A stretch of 64,000 bases of DNA from Nocardiopsis_B sediminis (GTDB taxonomy: Bacteria > Actinomycetota > Actinomycetes > Streptosporangiales > Streptosporangiaceae). Below, piece by piece: positions 27,568-36,249 of the stretch. The stretch's first letter is position 1. Each line of letters opens with the position of its first letter. The notes beneath the pieces were generated by a model, which worked only from the letters and a program-made list of their open reading frames with translations, was not told where the DNA came from and did no database searches. Location of the stretch: positions 1-64,000 of the forward strand of contig NZ_JBHSBH010000020.1 in the NCBI RefSeq assembly GCF_042650565.1, read 5' to 3'. The position numbers and the translations under genes were made by a program.

Positions 27568-28560
27568 ATGGCAGCCACCACCCCGTTCCCGCGCAGCCCC
27601 GATACGCCGCCCGACGACGTCATGACGATGGGCCGGGTCGGCGTCGACATCTACCCCGACCAGACCGGGGTCGGGCTGGACCGGGTGTCGTCCTTCGGCA
27701 AGTACCTCGGGGGCACCGCCACCAACGTGGCGGTGGCCGCCGCCCGCTACGGCCGCCGGGCGGCGCTGATCACCCGCACCGGCGACGACACCTTCGGCCG
27801 GTTCGTCCACCAGGCGCTCCAGGGCTTCGGCGTCGACGACCGGTTCGTCACCCCCGTCCCCGGCCGGCTGACCCCGGTGACCTTCTGCGAGATCTTCCCG
27901 CCCGACGACTTCCCCCTCTACTTCTACGGCCGCGACCCCAAGGCCCCCGACCTCGAGATCCACGGCTCCGAACTCGACCTCGCCGCCATCCGCGCCGCCC
28001 GCATCTTCTGGGTCACCGGAACGGGCCTGTGCCAGGAGCCCAGCCGCTCGGCCACCCTCGGCGCCCTCAAGGCGCGCGACCCCGGCACCCTCACCGTCCT
28101 GGACCTCGACTACCGGCCGATGTTCTGGGACTCCCGCGAGGACGCCCGCCGCTGGGTCCGCGAGGCCCTGCCGCACGCCTCCGTCGTCGCGGGCAACCTC
28201 GACGAGTGGAGCACGGCCGTGGGCACCACCGACCCCCACGAGGCCGCCGCGGCAGCCCGTGACCTGGGCGTCGGCCTCGCCGTGGTCAAGCAGGGCCCCA
28301 AGGGCGTGCTCGCGGTCGACGACGGCGGCGCCGTCGAGGTCCCGCCGGTACCGGTCGACGTCGTCAACGGGCTCGGCGCCGGCGACGCCTTCGGCGGCGC
28401 GCTCTGCCACGGTCTGCTCAGCGGGTGGGACACCGAGCGCATCATGCGGTTCGCCAACGCCGCCGGCGCGATCGTGGCCTCCCGCATCCCCTGCTCGGCC
28501 GCCATGCCAACGGCGGACGAGGTCGAGGCCGCCATGGGCGGGGTGCACCGTGCTGGCTGA
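27568..28560 (+). CDS. iolC: 5-dehydro-2-deoxygluconokinase IolC
   Basis: The 330-residue PfkB kinase phosphorylates 2-deoxy-5-keto-D-gluconate. It has the IolC N-terminus MTMGRVGVDIYPDQTGVGL, the PfkB signature GGTATNVAVAAARYG, and the C-terminal NGLGAGDAFGGALCHG with catalytic Asp. GAGGAG precedes ATG 27568. Its stop overlaps the GTG of the next gene by 11 nt, so they are coupled. Position between the dehydrogenase and iolB supports the assignment. Confidence 0.93.
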   Translation: MAATTPFPRSPDTPPDDVMTMGRVGVDIYPDQTGVGLDRVSSFGKYLGGTATNVAVAAARYGRRAALITRTGDDTFGRFVHQALQGFGVDDRFVTPVPGRLTPVTFCEIFPPDDFPLYFYGRDPKAPDLEIHGSELDLAAIRAARIFWVTGTGLCQEPSRSATLGALKARDPGTLTVLDLDYRPMFWDSREDARRWVREALPHASVVAGNLDEWSTAVGTTDPHEAAAAARDLGVGLAVVKQGPKGVLAVDDGGAVEVPPVPVDVVNGLGAGDAFGGALCHGLLSGWDTERIMRFANAAGAIVASRIPCSAAMPTADEVEAAMGGVHRAG

Positions 28561-29425
28561 CCGGCTGCGCGACATCGTCGAGACCCGGGTGCACAACCCG
28601 GGCGCGATCGCCGAGGCCGCCGCGCGCCGGGTGCCCGCGCCCTCGCCCGTCGGCCCCAACGGCATGGCGATGATCGTCGCCGCCGACCACACCGCGCGCG
28701 GCGCCCTGCGCTCCGGTGACCGCCCCATGGCCATGGCCGACCGCGCCGACCTGCTCGACCGGGTCTGCACCGCGCTGGAGCGGCCCGGGGTCACCGGGGT
28801 CCTGGGCAGCGCCGACATCCTCGACGACCTGCTGCTCCTGGGCGTCCTCGACGGCAAGAGCGTCTTCGGGTCGATGAACCGCGGCGGGCTCGCCGGCGCC
28901 GCGTGGGAGATCGACGACCGGTTCACCGGCTACGACGCCGCCTCGATCGCCGCCATGGGCTTCGACGGCGGCAAGATGCTGCTGCGCGTCGACTACGCCG
29001 ACCCCCGCACGGCCCGCACCCTCGAAAGCTGCGCCCGCGCCGTCAACGAGCTCAACGACGCCCGGGTCATGGCCATGGTCGAGCCGTTCATCGCGCGCCA
29101 GGCCGACGGCGCGGTGCGCAACGACCTGTCCACCGAAGCGGTCATCACCTCGGTCGCCATCGGCGCGGGGCTGGGCCGGGCCTCCGCCCGCACCTGGCTG
29201 AAGGTGCCGGTGGTCGACGGCATGGAGCGCGTCATGGCCGCCACCACCCTGCCCACTCTGCTGCTCGGCGGCGAGCTCGCCGCCGACCCCGAAGCCACCT
29301 ACGCCCGCTGGGGCGCCGCACTGAAACTCCCGGGCGTGAAGGGTCTGGCCGTGGGCCGGTCCCTGCTCTACCCGGCCGACGACGACGTCGTCGGCGCCGT
29401 CGACACCGCTGTGGGGCTGCTGTGA
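28550..29425 (+). CDS. Cgl0159-type (beta/alpha)8-barrel protein, candidate aldolase of the inositol pathway
   Basis: The 291-residue product resembles the aldolase-like barrel protein found next to iolC in Corynebacterium-type inositol clusters (Cgl0159 family). Segments include AMIVAADHTARGAL, FGSMNRGGLAG, MGFDGGKMLLRVDY, TWLKVPVVDGM and a C-terminal GVKGLAVGRSLLYP phosphate-binding-like strand, as in class I aldolases; the Lys of WLKVPV or GGKML could be the Schiff-base residue. No classical IolJ is in the cluster, so it may cleave 2-deoxy-5-keto-gluconate 6-phosphate (inference). GTG 28550 overlaps iolC; its own stop overlaps the GTG of iolB (GTGA). Confidence 0.8.
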   Translation: MLADRLRDIVETRVHNPGAIAEAAARRVPAPSPVGPNGMAMIVAADHTARGALRSGDRPMAMADRADLLDRVCTALERPGVTGVLGSADILDDLLLLGVLDGKSVFGSMNRGGLAGAAWEIDDRFTGYDAASIAAMGFDGGKMLLRVDYADPRTARTLESCARAVNELNDARVMAMVEPFIARQADGAVRNDLSTEAVITSVAIGAGLGRASARTWLKVPVVDGMERVMAATTLPTLLLGGELAADPEATYARWGAALKLPGVKGLAVGRSLLYPADDDVVGAVDTAVGLL

Positions 29426-30372
29426 CCGCCACATCCACCACCCACCACCTCCCCGCCGGCAGCACCGCCTCCGGCGCCTACCGCACCGTCGTCACCCCTG
29501 AATCCGCGGGCTGGGGGTACTCCGGCCTGCGGGTCCTCGATCTCGCCCCGGGCGGCGCCGCCGAGATCGCCACCGGCGACGCCGAGACCCTGGTGCTGCC
29601 GCTGTCGGGCGGCTGCACGGTCACCTGCGAGGGCGCGGAGTTCGACGTCGTCGGCCGCGCCGACGTGTTCTCCCGGGTCACCGACTTCGTCTACCTGCCC
29701 CGCGACGCCCGCGCCACCGTGCGCAGCGAGGCGGGCGGCCGGTTCGCGCTGCCGTCGGCCCGCTGCGAGCGGCGGCTGCCCGCCCGCTACGGGCCGGCCG
29801 GTGACGTCCCGGTGGAGCTGCGGGGCGCCGGGCAGTGCAGCCGCCAGGTGAACAACTTCTGCACCCCCGAGACCTTCGACGCCGACCGGCTGATCGCCTG
29901 CGAGGTGCTCACCCCCGGCGCCAACTGGTCGTCCTACCCGCCGCACAAGCACGACCAGGCCACCGCGACCGAATGCGAGCTGGAGGAGATCTACTACTTC
30001 GAGGTCGCACCAGGGCCCGCGGGCCCAGGGCTCGGCTACCAGCGGGTCTACGGCAGCCCCGGCCGCCCGATCGACGTCTTCGCCGAAGTCCGCAGCGAGG
30101 ACGTCGTCCTCATCCCGCACGGCTGGCACGGCCCCTCCATCGCCGCCCCGGGCCACGACCTCTACTACCTCAACGTCATGGCCGGCCCCGGCGCGGAGCG
30201 CGCCTGGCTCATCTGCGACGACCCCGCCCACGGCTGGATCCGCGAGACGTGGGCCGGGCAGGACACAGACCCCCGGTTGCCGCTGTACACGGCTGATGGC
30301 AGGACCGGGCACACGACCGGCGAGCACGCCGCAGCCCATGCACACGACAGGTACGGCAACAAGGACAGGTGA
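29422..30372 (+). CDS. iolB: 5-deoxy-glucuronate isomerase IolB
   Basis: The 316-residue bicupin isomerises 5-deoxy-D-glucuronate to 2-deoxy-5-keto-gluconate. Metal ligands are visible in the second cupin: HKHD, the Glu of ECELEEIYYFEV, and HGWHGPS. Length is a little above the ~270-residue B. subtilis protein, mostly through a polar His-containing tail. It starts at GTG 29422 within the stop of the preceding gene, and its TGA overlaps the GTG of iolD, so translation is coupled on both sides. Confidence 0.94.
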   Translation: MTATSTTHHLPAGSTASGAYRTVVTPESAGWGYSGLRVLDLAPGGAAEIATGDAETLVLPLSGGCTVTCEGAEFDVVGRADVFSRVTDFVYLPRDARATVRSEAGGRFALPSARCERRLPARYGPAGDVPVELRGAGQCSRQVNNFCTPETFDADRLIACEVLTPGANWSSYPPHKHDQATATECELEEIYYFEVAPGPAGPGLGYQRVYGSPGRPIDVFAEVRSEDVVLIPHGWHGPSIAAPGHDLYYLNVMAGPGAERAWLICDDPAHGWIRETWAGQDTDPRLPLYTADGRTGHTTGEHAAAHAHDRYGNKDR

Positions 30373-32258
30373 GCGCAGTGACCGATACCGTCCGGCTGAC
30401 CACCGCGCAGGCGCTGGTCCGGTTCCTGGCGGCGCAGTACTCCGAGCGCGACGGCACCGAGCAGCGGCTGATCCCCGCGGTGTGGGGCATCTTCGGCCAC
30501 GGCAACGTCGCCGGGATCGGGCAGGCGCTGCTCCAGGCCGCCACCGCCGGCGACGCCGACCTGCCCTACCACCTGGCCCGCAACGAACAGGGGATGGTGC
30601 ACACCGCGGCGGCCTTCGCCAAGGCGCGCGACCGGTTGCAGACGTTCGCCTGCACCGCCTCCACCGGCCCCGGCTCCACCAACATGGTCACCGGCGCCGC
30701 CCTGGCCACGGCCAACCGCGTCCCCGTTCTGCTGCTGCCCAGCGACATGTTCGCCACCCGCGCCCCCGACCCCGTCCTCCAGCAGCTGGAGGACGCCCGC
30801 GGCGGCGACGTCACCGTCAACGACGCGTTCCGCCCGGTGTCGAAGTACTTCGACCGGGTCACCCGCCCCGAGCAGCTGATCCCCGCCGCGCTGGCCGCCA
30901 TGCGGGTGCTCACCGACCCCGCCGAGACCGGAGCCGTCACCCTCTGCCTGCCCCAGGACGTCCAGGCCGAGGCACACGACTGGCCGGCCGCGTTCTTCCG
31001 CCGCCGGGTCTGGCACATCGACCGCCCCCAGCCCGACCCGGCCGCCGTGGCGCGCGCGGTCGATGCGCTGCGCGGCGCCGCGCGCCCGCTGATCGTGGCC
31101 GGCGGCGGGGTCGTGTACTCCGAGGCGATGGCGGAGCTGCGCGCGCTCGCCGACGCCACCGGGATCCCCGTGGCCGACACCCACGCCGGCAAGGGGGCGC
31201 TGGCCTGGGACCACCCCTGCGCGGTCGGCGGGCTCGGCTCCACCGGCACCTCGGCCGCCAACGCCCTCGCCCGCGAAGCCGACGTCGTGCTCGGCGTCGG
31301 CACCCGCTACAGCGACTTCACCACCGCCAGCCACACGGTCTTCGCCGACCCCGGCGTCCGGTTCGTCAACCTCAACGTCGCCCGGCTCGACGCCGCCAAG
31401 CACTCCGCCGTACAGGTGGTCGCCGATGCCCGCGCCGGGCTGGCGGCGCTGGCCGCGGGGCTCGGCGGCTGGACGGTCGATCCCGCGCACCGGCGGCGCA
31501 CCCGGCGGCTCATCGCGGACTGGACCGCGGCGGCCGACACCTGCCGCACCGTCGACCACGGGCCGCTGCCCGCCCAGACCGCGGTCCTCGGCGCCCTCAA
31601 CGACGCCCTCGGCGACCGCGACGTCGTGATCAACGCCGCCGGCAGCATGCCCGGCGACCTCCAGATGCTCTGGCGGGCCCGCGACCCCAAGGCCTACCAC
31701 GTGGAGTACGCCTACTCCTGCATGGGCTACGAGGTCGCGGCCGGGACCGGCGTGAAGCTGGCCGCCCCCGACCGCGAGGTGGTCGTCCTGGTCGGCGACG
31801 GCTCCTACCTGATGATGTCCCAGGAGATCGCGACCATGGTCTCCGAGGGCATCAAGGTCGTCATCGTCGTGGTGCAGAACCACGGCTTCGCCTCGATCGG
31901 GTCGCTTTCCGAGTCCCTGGGCTCGCAGCGGTTCGGCACCGGCTACCGCTACCGCGACCCCGCCAGCGGGCTGCTCGACGGCGACGTGCTCCCCGTCGAC
32001 CTCGCCGCCAACGCCGCCAGCCTCGGCGCCCGGGTGATCCGCGCCGACGGCATCAAGGGGTTCCGCGACGCCGTCGAGCGCGCCAAGGCCGCCGACACCA
32101 CCACGGTCGTGCACATCGACACCGACCCCTACGGCCCCAACCCGCCCTCGACCGCCTGGTGGGACGTTCCCGTGAGCGAGGTCTCCGACCTCGGCAGCAC
32201 GCGGGACGCCGCCGCCACCTACGCCGAAGCCAAGCGGGACCAGCGCCACTACCTCTGA
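30369..32258 (+). CDS. iolD: 3D-(3,5/4)-trihydroxycyclohexane-1,2-dione acylhydrolase IolD
   Basis: The 629-residue thiamine-diphosphate enzyme opens the inositol-derived ring. It has the N-terminal Pyr domain (ARNEQGMVHTAAAFAKA with the cofactor Glu), the central domain, and the PP domain with the ThDP motif GDGSYLMMSQEIATMVSEGIKVVIVVVQNHG, where GDG...N binds Mg-ThDP (shown here as family motif, split over 31795-31880). Full length for the family. GTG 30369 overlaps the stop of iolB. Confidence 0.95.
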   Translation: MSAVTDTVRLTTAQALVRFLAAQYSERDGTEQRLIPAVWGIFGHGNVAGIGQALLQAATAGDADLPYHLARNEQGMVHTAAAFAKARDRLQTFACTASTGPGSTNMVTGAALATANRVPVLLLPSDMFATRAPDPVLQQLEDARGGDVTVNDAFRPVSKYFDRVTRPEQLIPAALAAMRVLTDPAETGAVTLCLPQDVQAEAHDWPAAFFRRRVWHIDRPQPDPAAVARAVDALRGAARPLIVAGGGVVYSEAMAELRALADATGIPVADTHAGKGALAWDHPCAVGGLGSTGTSAANALAREADVVLGVGTRYSDFTTASHTVFADPGVRFVNLNVARLDAAKHSAVQVVADARAGLAALAAGLGGWTVDPAHRRRTRRLIADWTAAADTCRTVDHGPLPAQTAVLGALNDALGDRDVVINAAGSMPGDLQMLWRARDPKAYHVEYAYSCMGYEVAAGTGVKLAAPDREVVVLVGDGSYLMMSQEIATMVSEGIKVVIVVVQNHGFASIGSLSESLGSQRFGTGYRYRDPASGLLDGDVLPVDLAANAASLGARVIRADGIKGFRDAVERAKAADTTTVVHIDTDPYGPNPPSTAWWDVPVSEVSDLGSTRDAAATYAEAKRDQRHYL

Positions 32259-32292
32259 CGACACCCCCACCCTCCCAGCGAAGGACAAGGAC

Positions 32293-33210
32293 GTGGTCAT
32301 GACCGACAAACTGGTCCTCGGATCGGCCCCCGACTCCTGGGGCGTGTGGTTCCCCGAGGACGAGCACCAGACCCCCTGGGACCGGTTCCTGGACGAGCTG
32401 ACCGAGGCCGGCTACGACTGGCTCGAACTCGGCCCCTACGGCTACCTGCCCACCGACCCCCGCCGGCTCGCCGACGAGGTCGGGCGCCGCGGCCTGAAGG
32501 TGTCCGGCGGCACCGTGTTCGGCAACCTGCACCGGCCCGATGCCTGGGACGGCATGCTCGCCACCGTCCGCAAGGTCGCCGGGCTGACGGCCGCCGTGGG
32601 CGCCCACCACCTGGTCTTCATCCCGCCGATGTACCGCGACGAGAAGACCGGGGCGTTCACCGAGTCCCCGGACCTCGACGCCGATGCGTGGGCCGCGCTG
32701 CACAAGGGCGCCGACGAGCTGGGCCGCATCCTGCGCGACGACTACGGCATCCGGCTGTGCCTGCACTCCCACGCCGACTCCCACATCCAGACCCAGCCCG
32801 AGATCGAGCGGTTCCTCGACGGCACCGACCCCGATCTGGTGTCGCTGTGCCTGGACACCGGGCACGTCGCCTACGGGGGCGGCGACGCCGTCGACCTCAT
32901 CCGCCGTTACGCCGAGCGCATCGGCTACGTGCACATCAAGCAGATGGACCCCGATGTGCTGGCCCAGGTCGCCGCGGAGGAGCTGTCCTTCGGCGAGGCC
33001 GTCAAGCGCGGGGTGTGCGTGGAGCCGCCCGCGGGCGAGCCCGCGCCGGCCGCCGTCATCGACGCCCTGGAGGAGGTCGACGCCCGCGTCTTCGTGATCG
33101 TCGAGCAGGACCTCTACCCCTGCGCCCCCGAGGTCCCGCTGCCCATCGCGCGGCGCACCCGCACCTACCTCAACGGCTGCGGCCTGGGCGCCCGTCACCA
33201 GCAGGCGTGA
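32293..33210 (+). CDS. iolE: Myo-inosose-2 dehydratase IolE
   Basis: The 305-residue TIM-barrel protein (xylose-isomerase-like) dehydrates 2-keto-myo-inositol. It has the IolE N-terminus LVLGSAPDSWGVWFPEDE, metal-site segments CLHSHADSHIQTQPEIERF and CLDTGHVAYGGGD, and YVHIKQMDP near the C-terminal end of the barrel. GTG 32293 is preceded by GAAGGACAAGGAC; an internal ATG at 32299 is possible. It follows iolD by 34 bp. Confidence 0.93.
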   Translation: MVMTDKLVLGSAPDSWGVWFPEDEHQTPWDRFLDELTEAGYDWLELGPYGYLPTDPRRLADEVGRRGLKVSGGTVFGNLHRPDAWDGMLATVRKVAGLTAAVGAHHLVFIPPMYRDEKTGAFTESPDLDADAWAALHKGADELGRILRDDYGIRLCLHSHADSHIQTQPEIERFLDGTDPDLVSLCLDTGHVAYGGGDAVDLIRRYAERIGYVHIKQMDPDVLAQVAAEELSFGEAVKRGVCVEPPAGEPAPAAVIDALEEVDARVFVIVEQDLYPCAPEVPLPIARRTRTYLNGCGLGARHQQA

Positions 33211-33300
33211 TGCGCCCGCGCAAGGACCGCACCCGCACCCGCACCGGTCGCCGCCCCCACCCACCCTCTCCACCCTCCGGTAACACCCTGCGAGGTCCCC

Positions 33301-34290
33301 ATGAACCGATTCCGCCGATCCCGCGTCCTCCTTGCCGGCGCGGCCGCGGGCACCGTCGTGCTCGCGGCGTCCGCCTGTAGCTCCCAGGGCGGTGCCCAGG
33401 AGGAGGCCGGCTCCGGGGCCGAGACCCCGGACCTGACCATCGCGATGATCACCCACCAGGCCCCGGGCGACACGTTCTGGGACATCGTCCGCCAGGGCGC
33501 CGAGGACGCCGCCGACAAGAGCGGCGTCACCCTGGAGTACTCCTCCGACCCCGAGGGCTCCCGGCAGGCCACCCTCATCCAGACCGCTGTGGACAGCGGC
33601 GTCGACGGCATCGCGATCACCCTGGCCAAGCCCGACGCGCTCCAAGGGGCGATCGACGCCGCCACCGAGGCCGGGATCCCGGTCGTGGGGTTCAACTCCG
33701 GCATCGACCAGTGGCAGGACGCCGGGCTCACCGAGTACTTCGGCACCGACGAGACGCTCGCGGGCGAGGCGTTCGGCGAACGCCTCAACGAGGCCGGGGC
33801 GGAGAAGGCCCTCTGCGTCATCCACGAGCAGGGCCACGTCGGCCTGGAGACCCGGTGCGCGTCGCTGGCCGAGACCTTCGACGGCGAATCGGAGGTGCTC
33901 AATGTCGACGGCGCCAACATGCCCGACGTCAAGTCCGGGATCGGCGCCAAGCTCCAGGAGGACTCCGGCATCGACTACGTCGTCACGCTCGGCGCGCCGT
34001 TCGCGCTGACCGCGGTCGAGGCGGTCGATGAGGCCGGCAGCGAGGCGAGCGTGGCCACCTTCGACTCCAGCCGCGACCTCGTGGGCGCGATCGAGGACGG
34101 ATCGGTGGAATGGGCCGTCGACCAGCAGCCCTACCTCCAGGGCTACCTGGCCGTCGACGGCCTGTGGCTCTACAACACCAACGGCAACGTCTCCGGCGGC
34201 GGCACCGAGCCGGTCCTGACCGGCCCCAGCTTCATCGACCGCGACAACATCGACGACATCGCCGCGTTCGCCGAGAACGGGACCCGGTGA
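33301..34290 (+). CDS. Inositol-type ABC transporter substrate-binding lipoprotein
   Basis: The 329-residue protein has a lipobox VLAASAC with Cys26, so it is a membrane-tethered solute-binding protein. The mature part is a periplasmic-binding-protein fold of the ribose/inositol class (LTIAMITHQAPGDTFWDIVRQGAE, VDGIAITLAKPDALQGAI, IPVVGFNSGID). It is followed by the cognate permease and ATPase and embedded in inositol genes, so inositol uptake is the likely job. ATG 33301 follows GCGAGGTCCCC. Confidence 0.92.
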   Translation: MNRFRRSRVLLAGAAAGTVVLAASACSSQGGAQEEAGSGAETPDLTIAMITHQAPGDTFWDIVRQGAEDAADKSGVTLEYSSDPEGSRQATLIQTAVDSGVDGIAITLAKPDALQGAIDAATEAGIPVVGFNSGIDQWQDAGLTEYFGTDETLAGEAFGERLNEAGAEKALCVIHEQGHVGLETRCASLAETFDGESEVLNVDGANMPDVKSGIGAKLQEDSGIDYVVTLGAPFALTAVEAVDEAGSEASVATFDSSRDLVGAIEDGSVEWAVDQQPYLQGYLAVDGLWLYNTNGNVSGGGTEPVLTGPSFIDRDNIDDIAAFAENGTR

Positions 34291-34297
34291 TGCGCCC

Positions 34298-35371
34298 ATG
34301 AGCCCCACACTCACCCGCGACCCCGGGGTCCCCGAGTCCGCCGCCCCCTCGGAGAAGGCGCTCCGCGTGGGCCGGCGCTCCCTGCTGACCCGCTTCCTCG
34401 CCCGGCCCGAGGTCGGCTCGCTGATCGGCGCCGTCCTCGTGTTCGCGGTGTTCTTCACCGTGGCGGCGCCGTTCCGGCAGGCCACGTCGTTCTCCACGGT
34501 GCTCTACGCCAGCTCCACGATCGGCATCATGGCCGTCGCGGTCGCGCTGCTGATGATCGGCGGCGAGTTCGACCTGTCGGCGGGCGTCGCCGTGGTCACC
34601 GCCGCGCTGTCCGCCGCGACGTTCAGCTACCAGTTCTCGCTGAACATCTGGGCCGGGGCCGTGCTCTCGCTGCTGCTCGCCCTGGCCGTCGGCTTCCTCA
34701 ACGGGTGGCTGCTGATCCGCACCGGGCTGCCGAGCTTCCTGGTGACCCTGTCGGTGTTCCTGATGCTCCAAGGGCTCAACATCGCGGTCACCAAGCTCGT
34801 CACCGGCGGCGTCGCCACCCACAACGTCGCCGACATGGACGGGTTCGCCTCGGCGTACGCGGTGTTCGCCTCCAGCATCCCCATCGGCGGGGTCCAGGTG
34901 CGCATCACCGTGCTGTGGTGGCTGCTGTTCGCCGCCGCGGCCACCTGGGTGCTGATGCGCACCAGGGTCGGCAACTGGATCTACGCAGTTGGCGGCGACG
35001 CCGCCAGCGCCCGCGCGGTCGGGGTGCCGGTGGACAAGGTGAAGATCGGCCTGTTCGTGACCGTCGGGTTCTTCGCCTGGTTCAGCGGCATGCACCTGAT
35101 GACGGCCGCCAACGGCGTCCAGCAGTCGGGCGAGGGGGTCGGCAACGAACTCCTCTACATCATGGCCGCGGTGGTCGGCGGCTGCCTGCTCACCGGTGGC
35201 TACGGCACGGTGGTGGGCGCCGTGATCGGCGCGTTCATCTACGGGATGACCAGGCAGGGGATCGTCTACGCCGGCTGGGACAACAACTGGATCATGTTCT
35301 TCGTCGGCGCGATGCTGCTGCTCGCGGTCGTGGTCAACATGTGGGTCCGCAAGCAGACGAGCACGAGGTGA
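34298..35371 (+). CDS. Sugar ABC transporter permease (inositol uptake)
   Basis: The 357-residue permease of the RbsC/BPD_transp_2 family has about nine to ten membrane segments and family motifs IGGEFDLSAGVAVV, LPSFLVTLSVFLMLQGLNI and GGDAASARAVGVPVDKVKI (the EAA-like cytoplasmic loop). It starts 7 bp after the lipoprotein stop and its stop overlaps a GTG of the ATPase gene. It forms the channel of the importer. Confidence 0.93.
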   Translation: MSPTLTRDPGVPESAAPSEKALRVGRRSLLTRFLARPEVGSLIGAVLVFAVFFTVAAPFRQATSFSTVLYASSTIGIMAVAVALLMIGGEFDLSAGVAVVTAALSAATFSYQFSLNIWAGAVLSLLLALAVGFLNGWLLIRTGLPSFLVTLSVFLMLQGLNIAVTKLVTGGVATHNVADMDGFASAYAVFASSIPIGGVQVRITVLWWLLFAAAATWVLMRTRVGNWIYAVGGDAASARAVGVPVDKVKIGLFVTVGFFAWFSGMHLMTAANGVQQSGEGVGNELLYIMAAVVGGCLLTGGYGTVVGAVIGAFIYGMTRQGIVYAGWDNNWIMFFVGAMLLLAVVVNMWVRKQTSTR

Positions 35372-35376
35372 GAGCG

Positions 35377-36249
35377 GTGGACACCACTACGACCACGTCC
35401 ACGACACGCGAGCGCGCGGCGGGCACCCCGGGCGAGGGGGCCGGACCGGTGCTGGAGCTCAAGGGCATCGGCAAGTCGTTCGGCAACATCCGGGCGCTCT
35501 CGGGCATCGACCTGGCGGTGGGGGCCGGGAAGGTCACCTGCATCCTCGGCGACAACGGCGCGGGGAAGTCGACCCTGATCAAGATCATCGCCGGCCTGCA
35601 CGCCCCCACCGACGGCGAGTACCGCGTCGACGGCGAGCCCGTGCACTTCGCCTCGCCGCGCGAGGCGCTGGACCGCGGGATCGCCACCGTCTACCAGGAC
35701 CTCGCACTGGTGCGGCTGATGCCGGTGTGGCGCAACTTCTTCCTCGGATCCGAGCTGCACCGCAGGGTCGGCCCGTTCACGATGCTCGACGTCGCGCGGA
35801 TGCGCCGCATCGCCGACGAGGAGCTGAAGCGGATGGGCATCGACCTGCCCGACATCGACGCGCCCGCGGGCAACCTGTCCGGCGGCCAGCAGCAGGTCGT
35901 CGCCATCGCCCGCGCCGTGTACTTCGGGGCGCGCGTGCTGATCCTCGACGAGCCGACCGCCGCGCTGGGCGTCAAGCAGTCGGGGGTGGTGCTGAAGTAC
36001 ATCGCCGCGGCGCGCGAGGCCGGGCTCGGCGTCATCTTCATCACCCACAACCCGCACCACGCCTACCTGGTCGGCGACCACTTCGTGGTGATCAAGCTCG
36101 GGCGGATGGAGCTCGACGCCGCCCGCTCCGAGCTGACCCTCCCGGACCTGACCCACCACATGGCGGGCGGTGCCGAGCTGGACGCGCTCGAACACGAACT
36201 GAACAACGGGTCGGCCGAGGGGCCGCAGGAGAGGGGTGAGCAGCGATGA
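35377..36249 (+). CDS. Sugar ABC transporter ATP-binding protein (inositol uptake)
   Basis: The 290-residue single NBD has Walker A GDNGAGKSTL, Q-loop VYQDLALV, signature LSGGQQQVVAIARAV and Walker B VLILDEPTAALG. RbsA/XylG-type ATPases normally contain two fused NBDs (~500 residues); this one has only one, as in some actinobacterial importers. GTG 35377 is preferred because GAGGTGAG sits just upstream; GTG 35368 overlaps the permease stop and is an alternative. Its ATGA overlap with the next gene couples it to iolG. Confidence 0.92.
   Translation: MDTTTTTSTTRERAAGTPGEGAGPVLELKGIGKSFGNIRALSGIDLAVGAGKVTCILGDNGAGKSTLIKIIAGLHAPTDGEYRVDGEPVHFASPREALDRGIATVYQDLALVRLMPVWRNFFLGSELHRRVGPFTMLDVARMRRIADEELKRMGIDLPDIDAPAGNLSGGQQQVVAIARAVYFGARVLILDEPTAALGVKQSGVVLKYIAAAREAGLGVIFITHNPHHAYLVGDHFVVIKLGRMELDAARSELTLPDLTHHMAGGAELDALEHELNNGSAEGPQERGEQR

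Noticed and set aside
32053..34497. 814-residue minus-strand open frame
   Set aside because: Antisense to iolD, iolE and the binding-protein gene; long antisense frames are expected at this GC content.
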